A stretch of DNA of 64,000 nucleotides from Cyanobium sp. CZS25K (GCA_030373325.1 JAUCZB010000001.1:124001-188000), one strand, 5' to 3'. Counted from the stretch's first letter, positions 27,707 to 36,643 are shown. Notes: a model not told the origin generated them from the sequence alone. A program made the numbers and translations.

Positions 27707-27729
27707 CCCCCTCCGGCGGATCGCCCCCC

Positions 27730-29121
27730 ATGCCTGCGACTCCCCTCGGCCCGCAAAGCCGGCTCGACCGGCTGGCCGGCCAGCTGGGGATCGCCATCGT
27801 GCTGGCCTCGATCCTGGGGGGGCTGTCCTTCCTGCTGCGCCACATCGGCCTGATCGATCCGGCCGGCTACGCCGCAGACCTCGCCCGTTTCTGCCACCCG
27901 CCGCTGCAGACCCTCTGGTTGCCGGCCTCGTGCCGTGCCTGGAGCTGGCTGGACGGGGCGGGCGGTGCCATCACGCGCCTCGACATGGCGAGGCTCTACC
28001 AGATCAGCCCGCCGGAGCTGCTGCTCAAGCTGCTGCGCCACGGCCTGATGGCGGGCCTGGTGCTGATCTCCGGCCTGGTGGTGTGGCGCCATCCTGCTCT
28101 GCGCCTGCCCCCCCGCCAGCTGCTGCTCTGGGTGCCGCTGCAGCTCTCGCTGGGGGTGGCCCTGTGGATCGGCCTGCAACGCGGCCCTTTGCCCGCCGTT
28201 CTGGCCGGCCTGCCTGGCCAGCTCTGGGTGCCCCTGGTGCCGCTCTGTGGCTGGCTGCTGCCGCGCCGGCGGCTGCAGCGGCTGGTGGATGCGGTGGCGG
28301 CGCTGCTGCTGCTGCACCTGCCGGTGCTGGTGCTGGAGGCCATGCGGGGCCTCCCCTTGCGCCATGCCACCCGGCTCTGGGGGGTGCCGCTGCCGGGGCG
28401 CCTGCCGGGCCTGATGGGCCAGCCCAACACCCTGGGGGTGGTTGTGGTGCTCGGCCTTGCGTTCTGCCTGGCCTTTTCCGCTCGGGCCTGGCACCGCCCC
28501 GTGCTGGTGGCGGCGGCGCTGCCCCAGCTGCTGCTGGCCCGCTCCGGTATGGGTCTGCTCGCCCTGGCCCTGCTGCTGCTGTGGCCCAGCCTGCAGCGCC
28601 AGTGGCAACGCCATCCCCGGCGGGCGCTGCTGCTGGCCCCGGTTCTGGCGGCCGCTCTGCTGCTGGTCCTGCCCCACCTGCTGGGACGGCCGGATCTGCT
28701 GGAGTCGATCAGCGGCCGCTGGGGCATGGTGGGTTCCGCCGTGCGCTCGGCCACCCCCTGGCAGCTGCTGCTCGGCCGAGGCCTCGGTAGTGGTGGCGTG
28801 GTGGTGTCGCGCTGGCAGGAGGTGAGCAGTGGCCTGCCGCCCCTGTTCTCCCCCCTGACGCTGCCCAGCGAGGCGGCGGCGGGCCCTGCGCTGTGGCCCA
28901 CCGATTCGTTCTTTCTGCATCAGTTCATCGAGGCCGGCCTGCTGGGGCTGGCGGCCCTGCTGGGGCTGATCGCCGCGGCTCTGCGAAGGGATCGGGCCAG
29001 CCGGCCCTTTCTGCTGCTGGTCCTGCTGTGCGGGCTGAGCCTCAATCTGGGCGAGGTGTTTCCCCTCGGCCTGCTGCTGGCGGTGAGCCTGTGCCATGCC
29101 CTGGCGCCGGGCCATGGCTGA
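27730..29121 (+). CDS. O-antigen ligase / Wzy-like polytopic membrane protein
   Basis: A 463-residue, strongly hydrophobic protein with about twelve membrane segments. Features of the Wzy/WaaL group are GRLPGLMGQPNTLGVVVVLG in the middle and the periplasmic loop LLGRGLGSGG near the C-terminus with DSFFLHQFIEAGLLGL. Such proteins polymerise or ligate undecaprenyl-linked oligosaccharides. It starts 23 nt after the RiPP B1 gene in the same direction, and its end overlaps the beta-helix gene by 8 nt. It is therefore transcriptionally joined to the RiPP genes although its biochemistry looks like surface polysaccharide assembly. Confidence 0.78.
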   Translation: MPATPLGPQSRLDRLAGQLGIAIVLASILGGLSFLLRHIGLIDPAGYAADLARFCHPPLQTLWLPASCRAWSWLDGAGGAITRLDMARLYQISPPELLLKLLRHGLMAGLVLISGLVVWRHPALRLPPRQLLLWVPLQLSLGVALWIGLQRGPLPAVLAGLPGQLWVPLVPLCGWLLPRRRLQRLVDAVAALLLLHLPVLVLEAMRGLPLRHATRLWGVPLPGRLPGLMGQPNTLGVVVVLGLAFCLAFSARAWHRPVLVAAALPQLLLARSGMGLLALALLLLWPSLQRQWQRHPRRALLLAPVLAAALLLVLPHLLGRPDLLESISGRWGMVGSAVRSATPWQLLLGRGLGSGGVVVSRWQEVSSGLPPLFSPLTLPSEAAAGPALWPTDSFFLHQFIEAGLLGLAALLGLIAAALRRDRASRPFLLLVLLCGLSLNLGEVFPLGLLLAVSLCHALAPGHG

Positions 29122-30748
29122 TCCCCGCGCTGGCCACGCTGGCAGGACCATGGCCTGGGTCCTGGCCGCCCTGATGGCCGGAGTGGTGTACGTGCAGCCC
29201 CCAACCACCTGGATGCGCCGTGGGGTGGTGCATGTGGCACCCGATGGTTTCGATGGCTGGCCCGGCGCCGATCGGCGAAGCGCGGTGCGCACGATCCAGC
29301 GCGGCCTCGATCTGGCCCGTGCCGGCGAGTCCGTGCTCGTCTGGCCTGGGGTGTACCGCGAATCGCTGCGGCTGCGCCACGGCGGCCGGGCCGGCCGGCC
29401 CCTGATCCTGCGGGCGGCCGTTCCCGGCCAGGCCGTGATCTCCGGCACCGCCGACCCCAGCGTCAGCCGCCGCTGGAGCTGGCAGTCCGTGGGGCCCCGT
29501 CGCTACCGCACCCGCACCCCCTGGCGGATCGATGGACTGCGGGTCGACGGTGTGATGGCCTACCGGGCCCGACGGGCCAGCGACCTCGACGCCCTTTGCC
29601 GTCGTCCCGGGGCGATGCCGGCCTTCCAGATGCGGGGCGACCACCAGCTCGACATCTGTCTCCCCCAGGGCCGCCCTCCGCAGCAGCGGCGGCTGGAGGT
29701 GAACCGCCCCATGCCGGCGCGCCGCCGCTCCGGGGGCCATCAGGTGGCCCTGCTCTGGGTGGAGGCCCCCCATGTGGAAATCCGTGATCTGGTGTTCGAT
29801 TTCCCCGTGATGGCCGCCATCCAGCTCTGGAACACCCACCACCTGCGCATCAGCGGCAACGCCTTCCATGGTGCCGATGTGGCGATCGACGGCAGCGCCG
29901 GTCTGCGCCAGCCCCACCAGCTCCTGATCGATCACAATGCCAGCGACTGCCGTCCCCTCTACCAGTGGCGCCAACGGGGCTGGCTGAGCTGGGCTGAGGT
30001 CTATCCCTACTCCAACTGCAGCCTCACCTGGATCCAGGGGCTTGACATCACCCTGCGCCACAACCTGATCAGCGAAGCCGGTGATGGCATCAAGCTCTCG
30101 CCCCTGGGGGGCCGCAACCGCATCGATGCCAATGTGATCGCCTTCACCACCGATGACGGCATCGAATTTGATGGTGCGGCCTCCCATCTGGAGGTGAGCC
30201 ACAATCTCGTGGTGGGCACCTGGGCCAGCCTTGGCATCAGCCCGGTGAGCACCGGCCCGCTGCGCATTCACCACAATCTCTTCCTGCAGCAGCGCCAGAA
30301 CTCCCTGGTCGGCAACGGCGTCTGGCTCAAGCTGATGGGCGGTCCGATCCAGGGGGTGACGCTGGACCACAATCTTTTCCTTGGCCTGCGGCTGGCCTGG
30401 AGCGTGCCCGATTCCCCCGTCAGCGACTTCAGCCTGAAGAACAATCTGCTGCTCCTGGTGGATCCGGCCGAAGCCGGCTTCGATGCCCGCCCCCAGGTCA
30501 CCTGGCAGGACAACCGGGAGGTGGGTCTGGCCTGGGCGGCCTGGCCGTTGCCGGAGCAAGGCCCACCGGCCTTGCTGGCGCTGCTGGAGTCCGCAGGTGG
30601 GGACGGCCCATCCCCATCCCCATCCCTGCCACTGGAGCTGCCGCTGCCGATCCTGCGGCCCGGTCCCGCCTGGTATCGCCTCGAACAGGGTGCGTCCGGC
30701 CGCCAGCTGAAGGCCCTGCTGGATGCCGGCTGGATCCGCAGCCGATGA
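29114..30748 (+). CDS. Exported right-handed parallel beta-helix protein
   Basis: A 544-residue protein with an N-terminal hydrophobic segment (AWVLAALMAGVVYV) and VVHVAPDGFDGWPG, AVRTIQRGLDLARAGESVLV and PGVYRESL, the opening common to NosD/pectate-lyase-like beta helices. Later rungs show repeated hydrophobic/Asn patterns such as HLRISGNAFHG, DITLRHNLISEAGDGIKL, NRIDANVIAFTTDDGIEF and LRIHHNLFL. These folds cut or epimerise acidic polysaccharides. With the Wzy-like neighbour (8-nt overlap) this suggests a polysaccharide lyase or epimerase; no catalytic residues can be assigned. Confidence 0.8.
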   Translation: MADPRAGHAGRTMAWVLAALMAGVVYVQPPTTWMRRGVVHVAPDGFDGWPGADRRSAVRTIQRGLDLARAGESVLVWPGVYRESLRLRHGGRAGRPLILRAAVPGQAVISGTADPSVSRRWSWQSVGPRRYRTRTPWRIDGLRVDGVMAYRARRASDLDALCRRPGAMPAFQMRGDHQLDICLPQGRPPQQRRLEVNRPMPARRRSGGHQVALLWVEAPHVEIRDLVFDFPVMAAIQLWNTHHLRISGNAFHGADVAIDGSAGLRQPHQLLIDHNASDCRPLYQWRQRGWLSWAEVYPYSNCSLTWIQGLDITLRHNLISEAGDGIKLSPLGGRNRIDANVIAFTTDDGIEFDGAASHLEVSHNLVVGTWASLGISPVSTGPLRIHHNLFLQQRQNSLVGNGVWLKLMGGPIQGVTLDHNLFLGLRLAWSVPDSPVSDFSLKNNLLLLVDPAEAGFDARPQVTWQDNREVGLAWAAWPLPEQGPPALLALLESAGGDGPSPSPSLPLELPLPILRPGPAWYRLEQGASGRQLKALLDAGWIRSR

Positions 30749-31206
30749 GCTTGCCATCCGCCTGGCTCCGCCTCGGTGCTGGCCTGGCCGGCCTGCCCGC
30801 CGCTCTGGCCACCGCCCTGCTGGCGGGCTGGCTGCTGCAGCCCTGGAGTGTGGACCGACCGATCGCCCCCTCGGAGCTGCTGGACTGGGGCTGGCGCTGG
30901 GGACTGATGCTGAGCACCCTGCTCTGGGGAGCGGCCTGCCTGGGCCATCGCCGGCCGGCCTCCCCCCAACGGGTGCTGGGCGGCGTGGGGCAGGCGGTGG
31001 GAGTGCTGCTGGGCCTCACCGTACTGGGAGTGCTGGCGGCTCTGCTGGCGCTGCAGCTCGGCTGGGTCGGTCACGACTGGAGGGTGCCCGCTCGCCGGGG
31101 CCTGATGCTGCGCATGGCCACGGAGACAGGACTGCAACAGCTGGGCCTGCCGGCGGCCTTCAGCGCCGCCGCCCTGCTTTGGAGATCCAGGCGAGGTTCG
31201 GCCTGA
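30745..31206 (+). CDS. Small hydrophobic membrane protein of unknown function
   Basis: A 153-residue protein overlapping the beta-helix stop by 4 nt (ATGA). Three or four hydrophobic segments are visible (approximately residues 10-32, 50-68, 83-108 and 128-145), with a basic end (RSRRGSA). No family recognised. The tight coupling suggests it serves the same polysaccharide step as the two genes before it. The 174 nt that follow are non-coding apart from short frames. Confidence 0.65.
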   Translation: MSLPSAWLRLGAGLAGLPAALATALLAGWLLQPWSVDRPIAPSELLDWGWRWGLMLSTLLWGAACLGHRRPASPQRVLGGVGQAVGVLLGLTVLGVLAALLALQLGWVGHDWRVPARRGLMLRMATETGLQQLGLPAAFSAAALLWRSRRGSA

Positions 31207-31380
31207 CCGCGTCCCGTTGCGGCCCTGCACCATCCGTTCTGCTCCTCTCCAGCCCCCAGCCCTGGGCCCGAGCCCTGTCCTACGAACGGGTGCTCAGCCT
31301 CGGGGCAGGACAGCTGCCGGGATGGCGATGGGGCACCGAGGTGAGCGCGGTACGCAGGCCGTGATCAGCAGAGGCAGGAC

Positions 31381-32184
31381 TCAGGTCGTGGTGGTGACTG
31401 TTTTGCCGGTGTCATTGGTGGGTTTTCTGCGCTTGCGTCTGGAGCCCAGAGGCGCGATTCCTGCTCGCCTGGGAGGTGGCAGCACGCCGGCCAGATAGGC
31501 GAAGGTGATGGCATAGCCCGCGGCGGAAATGACGATGCGGAAGGTTTCCTTCACCAACTCATCCGGCCTCCTGCCGGCCTGGGCCTCGATCTGCTGCTTG
31601 AGTTGATTGGAGGCCTGCTCCGCCCGTGCCAGCAGGATGTTGCGCAAGGTCCCGATGGGTGTGCTCAGTTCCGCCGGCGAGAGACCGGCGTTTGGGCCGA
31701 AGAGAAACCGCACCTTGTTCTGGAGCTCCTCATGGGTGTTGGCGCTGGTGATGGCCTCGCGCAATTGCGTGAGTCTCTCGGAGGCCTGGCTGATCTGTTT
31801 CTCCTGGACAAGGGTCACGGACGTGTGGAAGCTCCAGGCCGCGAAGAGCTGAAGGGGAATCAGCAGCAGGAACCCCAGGGATGCGGCCACGATCCAGGGG
31901 CGCCACGCGTTCCAGCGGTCCCGCAGCCTTGGGCGGATGGGATCGAACCCGAGGGCCAGGACCAGCAACAGGACACCCATCAGCGCCATGAAGGCGTTGT
32001 TGATCAGCGCAGCACTCACGCCCAGCTGCCAGGAGAGATCGAGCAGCTTCGGCGGCGCTGCGGCGATGACCATGGCGGCTAGGAACATCACCAGCAAGAT
32101 CAAGGAAAGCGCAGCCAGCAGCTGAGCCACCGCCCCTCTGTTCCATTCTTGCGCCGGAAGAGGCGGAAAAGCGAGGCGTACCAA
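31381..32184 (-). CDS. HpsJ-like membrane protein
   Basis: A 267-residue protein with four membrane segments around residues 20-43, 60-78, 96-118 and 210-230, separated by a long alpha-helical, Gln/Glu-rich periplasmic region (SQASERLTQLREAITSAN ... SNQLKQQIEAQAGRRPDEL) and a basic Thr-rich tail. This layout resembles HpsJ-type proteins associated with polysaccharide secretion in cyanobacteria. Assignment is by overall pattern and is moderate. It is convergent with the membrane gene upstream. Confidence 0.55.
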   Translation of the reverse strand: MVRLAFPPLPAQEWNRGAVAQLLAALSLILLVMFLAAMVIAAAPPKLLDLSWQLGVSAALINNAFMALMGVLLLVLALGFDPIRPRLRDRWNAWRPWIVAASLGFLLLIPLQLFAAWSFHTSVTLVQEKQISQASERLTQLREAITSANTHEELQNKVRFLFGPNAGLSPAELSTPIGTLRNILLARAEQASNQLKQQIEAQAGRRPDELVKETFRIVISAAGYAITFAYLAGVLPPPRRAGIAPLGSRRKRRKPTNDTGKTVTTTT

Positions 32185-32489
32185 CGGACGATCAGCGACA
32201 GATGAAAGTTACATGGAAGTCAGGGAGTGGGGAGGTGCACAGCCCGATCGGAAACAACCCGTGTTCCCGTCTCCTTCGGATGGCCTGTTCTTGCCACGGC
32301 CGTCACTGCTCCGCCCCCCCCACGCGCCATCGGCATCCCGGAGGCCCAGCGCAACCAGATCGCTGCCGGCCCTGGCCGCGTGCTGGCTGGAACGTCACCG
32401 GGCTGTCGCCGCTCCAGATCCACGGGCTTGATCACTGGAGGCGTCGACCGGTGTCTGCCCCGCCCCACGGCGGCCCAGCAGACGACGTA
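32185..32489. other. 305-nt gap containing a decayed dps fragment
   Basis: Between the HpsJ-like gene start and the present stop of the frameshifted ATP-grasp gene. It holds the dps remnant (32296-32403) and the stretch (32395-32489) that would encode the original C-terminus of the ATP-grasp protein in another frame. No other gene was seen. Confidence 0.7.
32296..32403 (+). pseudogene. Decayed 5' fragment of dps
   Basis: Translating this stretch gives AVTAPPPPRAIGIPEAQRNQ followed by IAAGPGRVLAG, clearly the N-terminus of the intact Dps at 37148 ([18 protein letters not shown] then [11 protein letters not shown]). The initiator ATG is ACG at 32296. After GTGCTGGC about 40 nt are missing relative to the intact gene before the match resumes at TGGAACGTCACCGG, then homology stops. 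Both copies have the same orientation and bracket the ACP operon. Confidence 0.88.
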
Positions 32490-33638
32490 TCAACCGCCCA
32501 AGGCGATGGTTGCGCAGGCGGGAACGCAGAGTGCCTCGCAGTCTCTGCCACTCCCAGGCCTCGATCGCCTCGTCCCGCCGCAGACGCAGATCCCAGGTCC
32601 CCGGGCGCGCCAGGATCCAGGGCCGGGCCACGGTCCAGGAGAGGGTCTGCAGCGCGTACTCCGGTGCGCGGGGGAAGAGATGGATCTCTCCCGGCCCTGA
32701 ACGGGCAGCCCCTGGGGCTGCAGGGGCCTGGGCGGAGGCGTTGCCGCGGCCATCAGGGCCCCCCAGTCCAGCCCCAGGCTGGGGCCGAAGGCATGCCAGG
32801 CATTGGGACGGGGATCAGCCTCAAACAACAGGGGCGCCGACCCGTCTTCCGGCATCCGAAAACCGCAGTTGAACAAGCCATGCAGACCCGCCACCCGACC
32901 GAGGGCCTGCAAGGCGGCCGTCACACCGGCCGGCACGATGGCCACGAAGCGGCGGCTCAGGTTTGGACCGAAGGGACCTGTTGCGTGCAACGGCCGCGAC
33001 GCCTGAAGCCCCAGCAGCTCGCCATCGCCGAACAACGCCTCGACGGCAAAGTCCTCCCCGGCCACCCAGGCCTGCAGCAGGAGGGGGTACCAGGCCAACG
33101 GCGGCGGGTCCGCCAGCACCGCGGCCGCGCCTGGAACGCAGCGCACCTGCTGTCCCCCTGAGCCGTGATCGGCTTTGAGCATCAGGGGCCCATGGCAGCT
33201 CGCGAGGGCAGCGGCCAGCTGGCTCGGGGAGTCCACCACCTGGGTCCCTGGGGTTGGGATGCCATGCCGCGCAAGCAGCTGGGCCAGCCCTGCCTTCGAG
33301 CCCACCATGGCCAGCCCCTGGGGTCGGCGGATCGGCAGCAGGGCGAGCCGGCGCTTCAGCGGCAGCTCAGCCCTGGCCAGGGCATGGGGCAAGGCGTCGT
33401 TGGCATGGATGACCCAGTCCGCCGCACCGTCGACGGGACAGGTCTCCGCCAGAAGGGCGTTGGTCCATCCCTCCAGCGAAAATGGGCCCGCCAGCGGCAC
33501 AAAGTGATCGATGAAGCGGCTGTGGCGGAAGGGACTGGCCTCACTCCCCAGCGCCACCAGTTCGAGACGATGGCCCGCCAGCACCTCCGGCAGCCGCGCT
33601 GTGACCTCGCTGCAACCGATCAGAACGACGCGACGCAT
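32490..33638 (-). CDS. ATP-grasp enzyme, C-terminus altered by an apparent frameshift
   Basis: As read, 382 residues. VVLIGCSEVTARLPEVLAG forms the N-terminal nucleotide-like fold; LLARHGIPTPGTQVVDS, LMLKADHGSGGQQVRCV and LLFEADPRPNAW are ATP-grasp elements that join an activated carboxylate to an amine or thiol. After GRE (near 32691) the sequence turns into Pro/Arg/Ser nonsense. Shifting frame restores IHLFPRAPEYALQTLSW and a basic helical tail ending at 32395. The shift lies in GAGAGA (32690-32685); removing one GA repairs it. Start overlaps the hydrolase-like gene by 19 nt. May be inactive, phase-variable or a sequence error. Confidence 0.78.
   Translation of the reverse strand: MRRVVLIGCSEVTARLPEVLAGHRLELVALGSEASPFRHSRFIDHFVPLAGPFSLEGWTNALLAETCPVDGAADWVIHANDALPHALARAELPLKRRLALLPIRRPQGLAMVGSKAGLAQLLARHGIPTPGTQVVDSPSQLAAALASCHGPLMLKADHGSGGQQVRCVPGAAAVLADPPPLAWYPLLLQAWVAGEDFAVEALFGDGELLGLQASRPLHATGPFGPNLSRRFVAIVPAGVTAALQALGRVAGLHGLFNCGFRMPEDGSAPLLFEADPRPNAWHAFGPSLGLDWGALMAAATPPPRPLQPQGLPVQGRERSISSPAHRSTRCRPSPGPWPGPGSWRARGPGICVCGGTRRSRPGSGRDCEALCVPACATIALGG
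32685..32690 (-). other. GAGAGA dinucleotide run at the ATP-grasp frameshift
   Basis: Three GA units on the coding strand mark the point where the conserved-looking frame changes. Two GA units would give GRE followed directly by the restored frame. The site is compatible with replication slippage or with a read error. Confidence 0.65.
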
Positions 33639-34750
33639 CCCGCCTCACCATCCGGGGTCAAGGGGCGCCAGCGGGCACGGCGGGCCAGAAGCCGCCCGCG
33701 ATGCTGCCTCTGTTCGTCCGGGAACAGCAGATCCGCCACCACGGGAACCAGCGCATAGCCGCGGCGTTGCAGCTCCACCAGCAGGTTGTGGTCACGGCAG
33801 CCGCGGTAGGCCCGGGTCTGGAGGCTGCCGAGCGGCAGATCCCAGCGGGCCACCGTCGCCCGGGCCAGGGCCGTTCCCCTGATGTCGGAAGCGCAGCCGG
33901 CGGAACAGCAGAGACGCAGATCAGGCCCAGCCGCTCGCGGTGGCGGCAGGGCGGATCGCAGCCCCTGCATCCAGGCGCGGTCCAAGGTCACCGCACCCTG
34001 AGGCGGCCAGCCTCCCAGGGACACCCCCCGATCCGCACCCAGGGCCACCGCCGCCACCGCCGCGGCAAACCCGCCGCCGCTGTATCCGATGGTCACCACC
34101 TGGTCATAGAGCTCCAGAGGAACCAGAGCAGGGAGAGCCTCCAGCAGGCGGGCCATCGCACTGGAAGCGCCATCCCGGCCAAAAAAGGTTTGCTGGTGAG
34201 GCCGCTCCCGCAGCACCAGCACCACGTCGGTGGCGAACGGACCCATCAGCTGCAGAAAGCAGGGCGCGATCATGGCGACGGCATTGGCGTTGGACCCGAA
34301 CGCCACCACCAACTTCCGCGCCGGTCCTGCGGCGACCCGTGCACGGCGGTACCAGTGCATCCGAACCGCTCCCAGATCCCGTACCGCCACCGCTTCGTCG
34401 TAGGGGGCGGGGGCAACGAGCAGGCCGGGGGCGTCCGTACGGGTTTCGCACAACCAGGACGCCAGAGGCTGGGACGGCTCGCCCGAGGCCAGCCAGGCCA
34501 ACAGGAGACCCTGCAGCTCCAGGGGCCGCATCACCCGGTCGTGCCGCATCCGCAGCTGATTCGACCGGTTGGTCGACTGGCCTCGAAAGCGCAGATACAA
34601 GGCCTGGGATTCCTGGGACAGCCCCGCCACCAGCTCCGGCCTGCGGCGCACCAGCCACCGTGACTGCTGCAGATGCCAACGCACCCTGAAGCGCTCACGA
34701 TGGAACCGGAACCAGGCCATGGCCTGGTGAAAGGGGCGAACCCCGATCAC
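33620..34750 (-). CDS. Alpha/beta-hydrolase-like protein of ACP operon
   Basis: A 376-residue protein. A basic N-terminal region precedes a hydrolase-like core with KLVVAFGSNANAVAM, VVLVLRERPHQQTFFGRDG and the nucleophile elbow YDQVVTIGYSGGGFAAAVAA (S224 in G-x-S-x-G). A His-containing C-terminal part (YRGCRDHNLLVELQRRG) may supply the base. It could release or transfer an acyl group from the ACP, as thioesterases do (inference). The GTG at 34750 overlaps the ligase stop by 4 nt; ATG 34720 is an alternative. The C-terminus overlaps the ATP-grasp gene. Confidence 0.62.
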   Translation of the reverse strand: MIGVRPFHQAMAWFRFHRERFRVRWHLQQSRWLVRRRPELVAGLSQESQALYLRFRGQSTNRSNQLRMRHDRVMRPLELQGLLLAWLASGEPSQPLASWLCETRTDAPGLLVAPAPYDEAVAVRDLGAVRMHWYRRARVAAGPARKLVVAFGSNANAVAMIAPCFLQLMGPFATDVVLVLRERPHQQTFFGRDGASSAMARLLEALPALVPLELYDQVVTIGYSGGGFAAAVAAVALGADRGVSLGGWPPQGAVTLDRAWMQGLRSALPPPRAAGPDLRLCCSAGCASDIRGTALARATVARWDLPLGSLQTRAYRGCRDHNLLVELQRRGYALVPVVADLLFPDEQRQHRGRLLARRARWRPLTPDGEAGCVASF

Positions 34751-36360
34751 GAAAGAGCATGCCGTCGTGCGAGCTCGCGCCGCAACGGCTTGCCGCTCGC
34801 TCCCCGAGGCATCTCCTCCACCGGGATCAGGGCCTTCGGCGCCCGGAATCCCATGGCGTCCTGGCAAAGGCGTCGCAGTCGTGGCAGCTCCTGATCCGCA
34901 TCCGTGTCGGGACGGAGTCGCACAGCCGCCATCGGCACCGCTCCATAGACGCTGGAGGGGGCACCAAAGGCCACCACCTCCAGCACCGCCGGATCCTCCG
35001 CCAGCACATCCTCGATCTCCTGGGGTGAGATGAGCACGCTGCGGAAGAGAAAGACGTCGTTGGCCCGACCCACGAAGGAGAGCAGGCCATCGGGCCATTG
35101 GCGCAGCAGATCGCCGGGGCGGGAATCCTCAACGGTGTGCTCGAGGTCGATCGGACCGTGCTCGGGGTGCAGCAGCCGCACCCGCCAGGTCTTGGCCACC
35201 ACGGCCTCCCCGATGCCCAGGGCCTGCCAGGCGGGGGCCGCATCCGGATCAAAATGGAAACGCACATTCGCTAACGGCACGCCCACCGTTTCGCCGTCAT
35301 GGGCCAGCAGCTGATCAGCCGGCAGCAAGGTGAGCGGACCGAGGCGGCTGTTGGCCAAGGCGATCGTCAGACGGGCGCCGAAGCGACCATGAAAGCGCCG
35401 CCGCAACCCGCCCGGGACCCGGTCCGTGCCCGTCACGAATGCCAGGGAGGCAGGAAAACGCCGCTCCAGCCGCTCCGCCAGCATGGTCTCGATGTAAGGC
35501 GGATTCACCGATAGCGTGTCGGCCTCCAGGAGGCCCGCCAGCTCGGGCAGATCCTGGCGTTCCGACACCCGCGCACAGCAGAGGGTCGCCCCCTCCAGCA
35601 GGATCCGCGCTGCCCAGGCGCGCGAGGCCCCGAACTGCAGGCGGAAGCTCATCAGCATGCGCAGACTCGGCGGCCACTCCGGAAACTGCTGCATCGCCAG
35701 CCACTCCAGGTAGGAACTGCGCTGAATGGCCGGCACCCCCGTGGTGGTGCCGGAGCTGAGGGCCAGGCCCGCCGCCCGCTCAAGCCGAATCCGGGCTTCC
35801 TGCGCCACGCCCGCCAGCGCCAGGGGGCGATCCGGAGGGTTCCAGGCCGGTTCTGGCGACCCTGCAGCGGCACGGTCCGGGCCGGCCAGCGGCGTCCAGA
35901 TCTCCCAGCCCTGCGCCACCGTGGTCCGGCGGTGCATGCCCATGGCCGCTGGCAGGGGTCGATCGCTGAGGACGGCGCCGACTCCAGCCCGCAGGGCCAG
36001 GGTGGCCCGTTCCGCCTCGGTGGCATGGAGCGGCAAGAGCAGCAACGCCCGACCGGAGAAGAGCTGGGAGAGGCCGAGAAGCAGGTTGTCGATCGTGTCG
36101 CCGCCGTGGATGGCCCAGATCAGATCCGGGTCGCTGCAGTCACAGCGGGTCGCCGCAGCCTCGACCTGCTCCTGCCAGCGATCGATTCGGGGCAACAGAT
36201 CCCCGTGGGTCATGGTGTGATCGCTGAACCGCAAGGCTTCCCGCCCAGGGTTGGCGGCGACCCGTAGCCGGTAGAGCTCCCGCAACATCCAGCCCGCCGG
36301 CGGAATGGGCCCTGGCGGCAGAGGTAGGGGTGGGGGCAGGTGCACCGCTGGCGCCGTCAA
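34747..36360 (-). CDS. Acyl/aminoacyl adenylate-forming ligase (AMP-binding family)
   Basis: A 537-residue ANL-superfamily enzyme: phosphate-binding core LALSSGTTTGVPA (199-211), VTGTDRVPGGLRRRF, the hinge region RPGDLLRQWPDGLLSFVGRANDVF, and C-terminal GASGKPLRREL with catalytic K524. It activates a carboxylic acid as acyl-AMP and, with a free-standing ACP encoded 10 nt upstream, most likely loads it on the phosphopantetheine arm. Substrate cannot be read from sequence. The ligase stop overlaps the hydrolase-like gene, so the proteins are probably made as a set. Confidence 0.85.
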   Translation of the reverse strand: MTAPAVHLPPPLPLPPGPIPPAGWMLRELYRLRVAANPGREALRFSDHTMTHGDLLPRIDRWQEQVEAAATRCDCSDPDLIWAIHGGDTIDNLLLGLSQLFSGRALLLLPLHATEAERATLALRAGVGAVLSDRPLPAAMGMHRRTTVAQGWEIWTPLAGPDRAAAGSPEPAWNPPDRPLALAGVAQEARIRLERAAGLALSSGTTTGVPAIQRSSYLEWLAMQQFPEWPPSLRMLMSFRLQFGASRAWAARILLEGATLCCARVSERQDLPELAGLLEADTLSVNPPYIETMLAERLERRFPASLAFVTGTDRVPGGLRRRFHGRFGARLTIALANSRLGPLTLLPADQLLAHDGETVGVPLANVRFHFDPDAAPAWQALGIGEAVVAKTWRVRLLHPEHGPIDLEHTVEDSRPGDLLRQWPDGLLSFVGRANDVFLFRSVLISPQEIEDVLAEDPAVLEVVAFGAPSSVYGAVPMAAVRLRPDTDADQELPRLRRLCQDAMGFRAPKALIPVEEMPRGASGKPLRRELARRHALS

Positions 36361-36370
36361 GACGTTCCCC

Positions 36371-36643
36371 TCAGGCCCTGGGGGCGGCGGCGATTCGACA
36401 GAGAAGTTGATCGGCGGAATACAGGGAACCCATCTCTTCCGGAGTGATCAGCACGCCATGATCGATTTCCAGAGTGATGCAGGCCTCCATACGACCAAGA
36501 CTGTCGAGGCCAAGATCCTCCAGGGTCAGACGAGCGGGGTCGGAGCGCAAAACAAGCATCAACCTGTCGAGGTCCGACGGTGGCACACTGATCGAGGCAA
36601 GCGCCGTCAGAAGCAGGGCCACCGGCTCGGATGCGACGCTCAT
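36371..36643 (-). CDS. Free-standing acyl/peptidyl carrier protein
   Basis: A 90-residue carrier protein with the phosphopantetheine attachment site at S48 in LEDLGLDSLGRMEA, followed by TLEIDHGVLITPEEM as helix II/III. It is too short and too divergent to be the housekeeping fatty-acid ACP and it heads an operon with the adenylate-forming ligase. The ATG at 36643 is chosen because the upstream frame has no ACP similarity. It defines the operon's 5' end, divergent from dps across ~500 nt. Confidence 0.85.
   Translation of the reverse strand: MSVASEPVALLLTALASISVPPSDLDRLMLVLRSDPARLTLEDLGLDSLGRMEACITLEIDHGVLITPEEMGSLYSADQLLCRIAAAPRA

Noticed and set aside
31217-31364. Frame reading SVLLLSSPQPWARALSYERV, hinting at a glycosyltransferase remnant
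   Set aside because: Too short and without a second supporting segment to claim a pseudogene.
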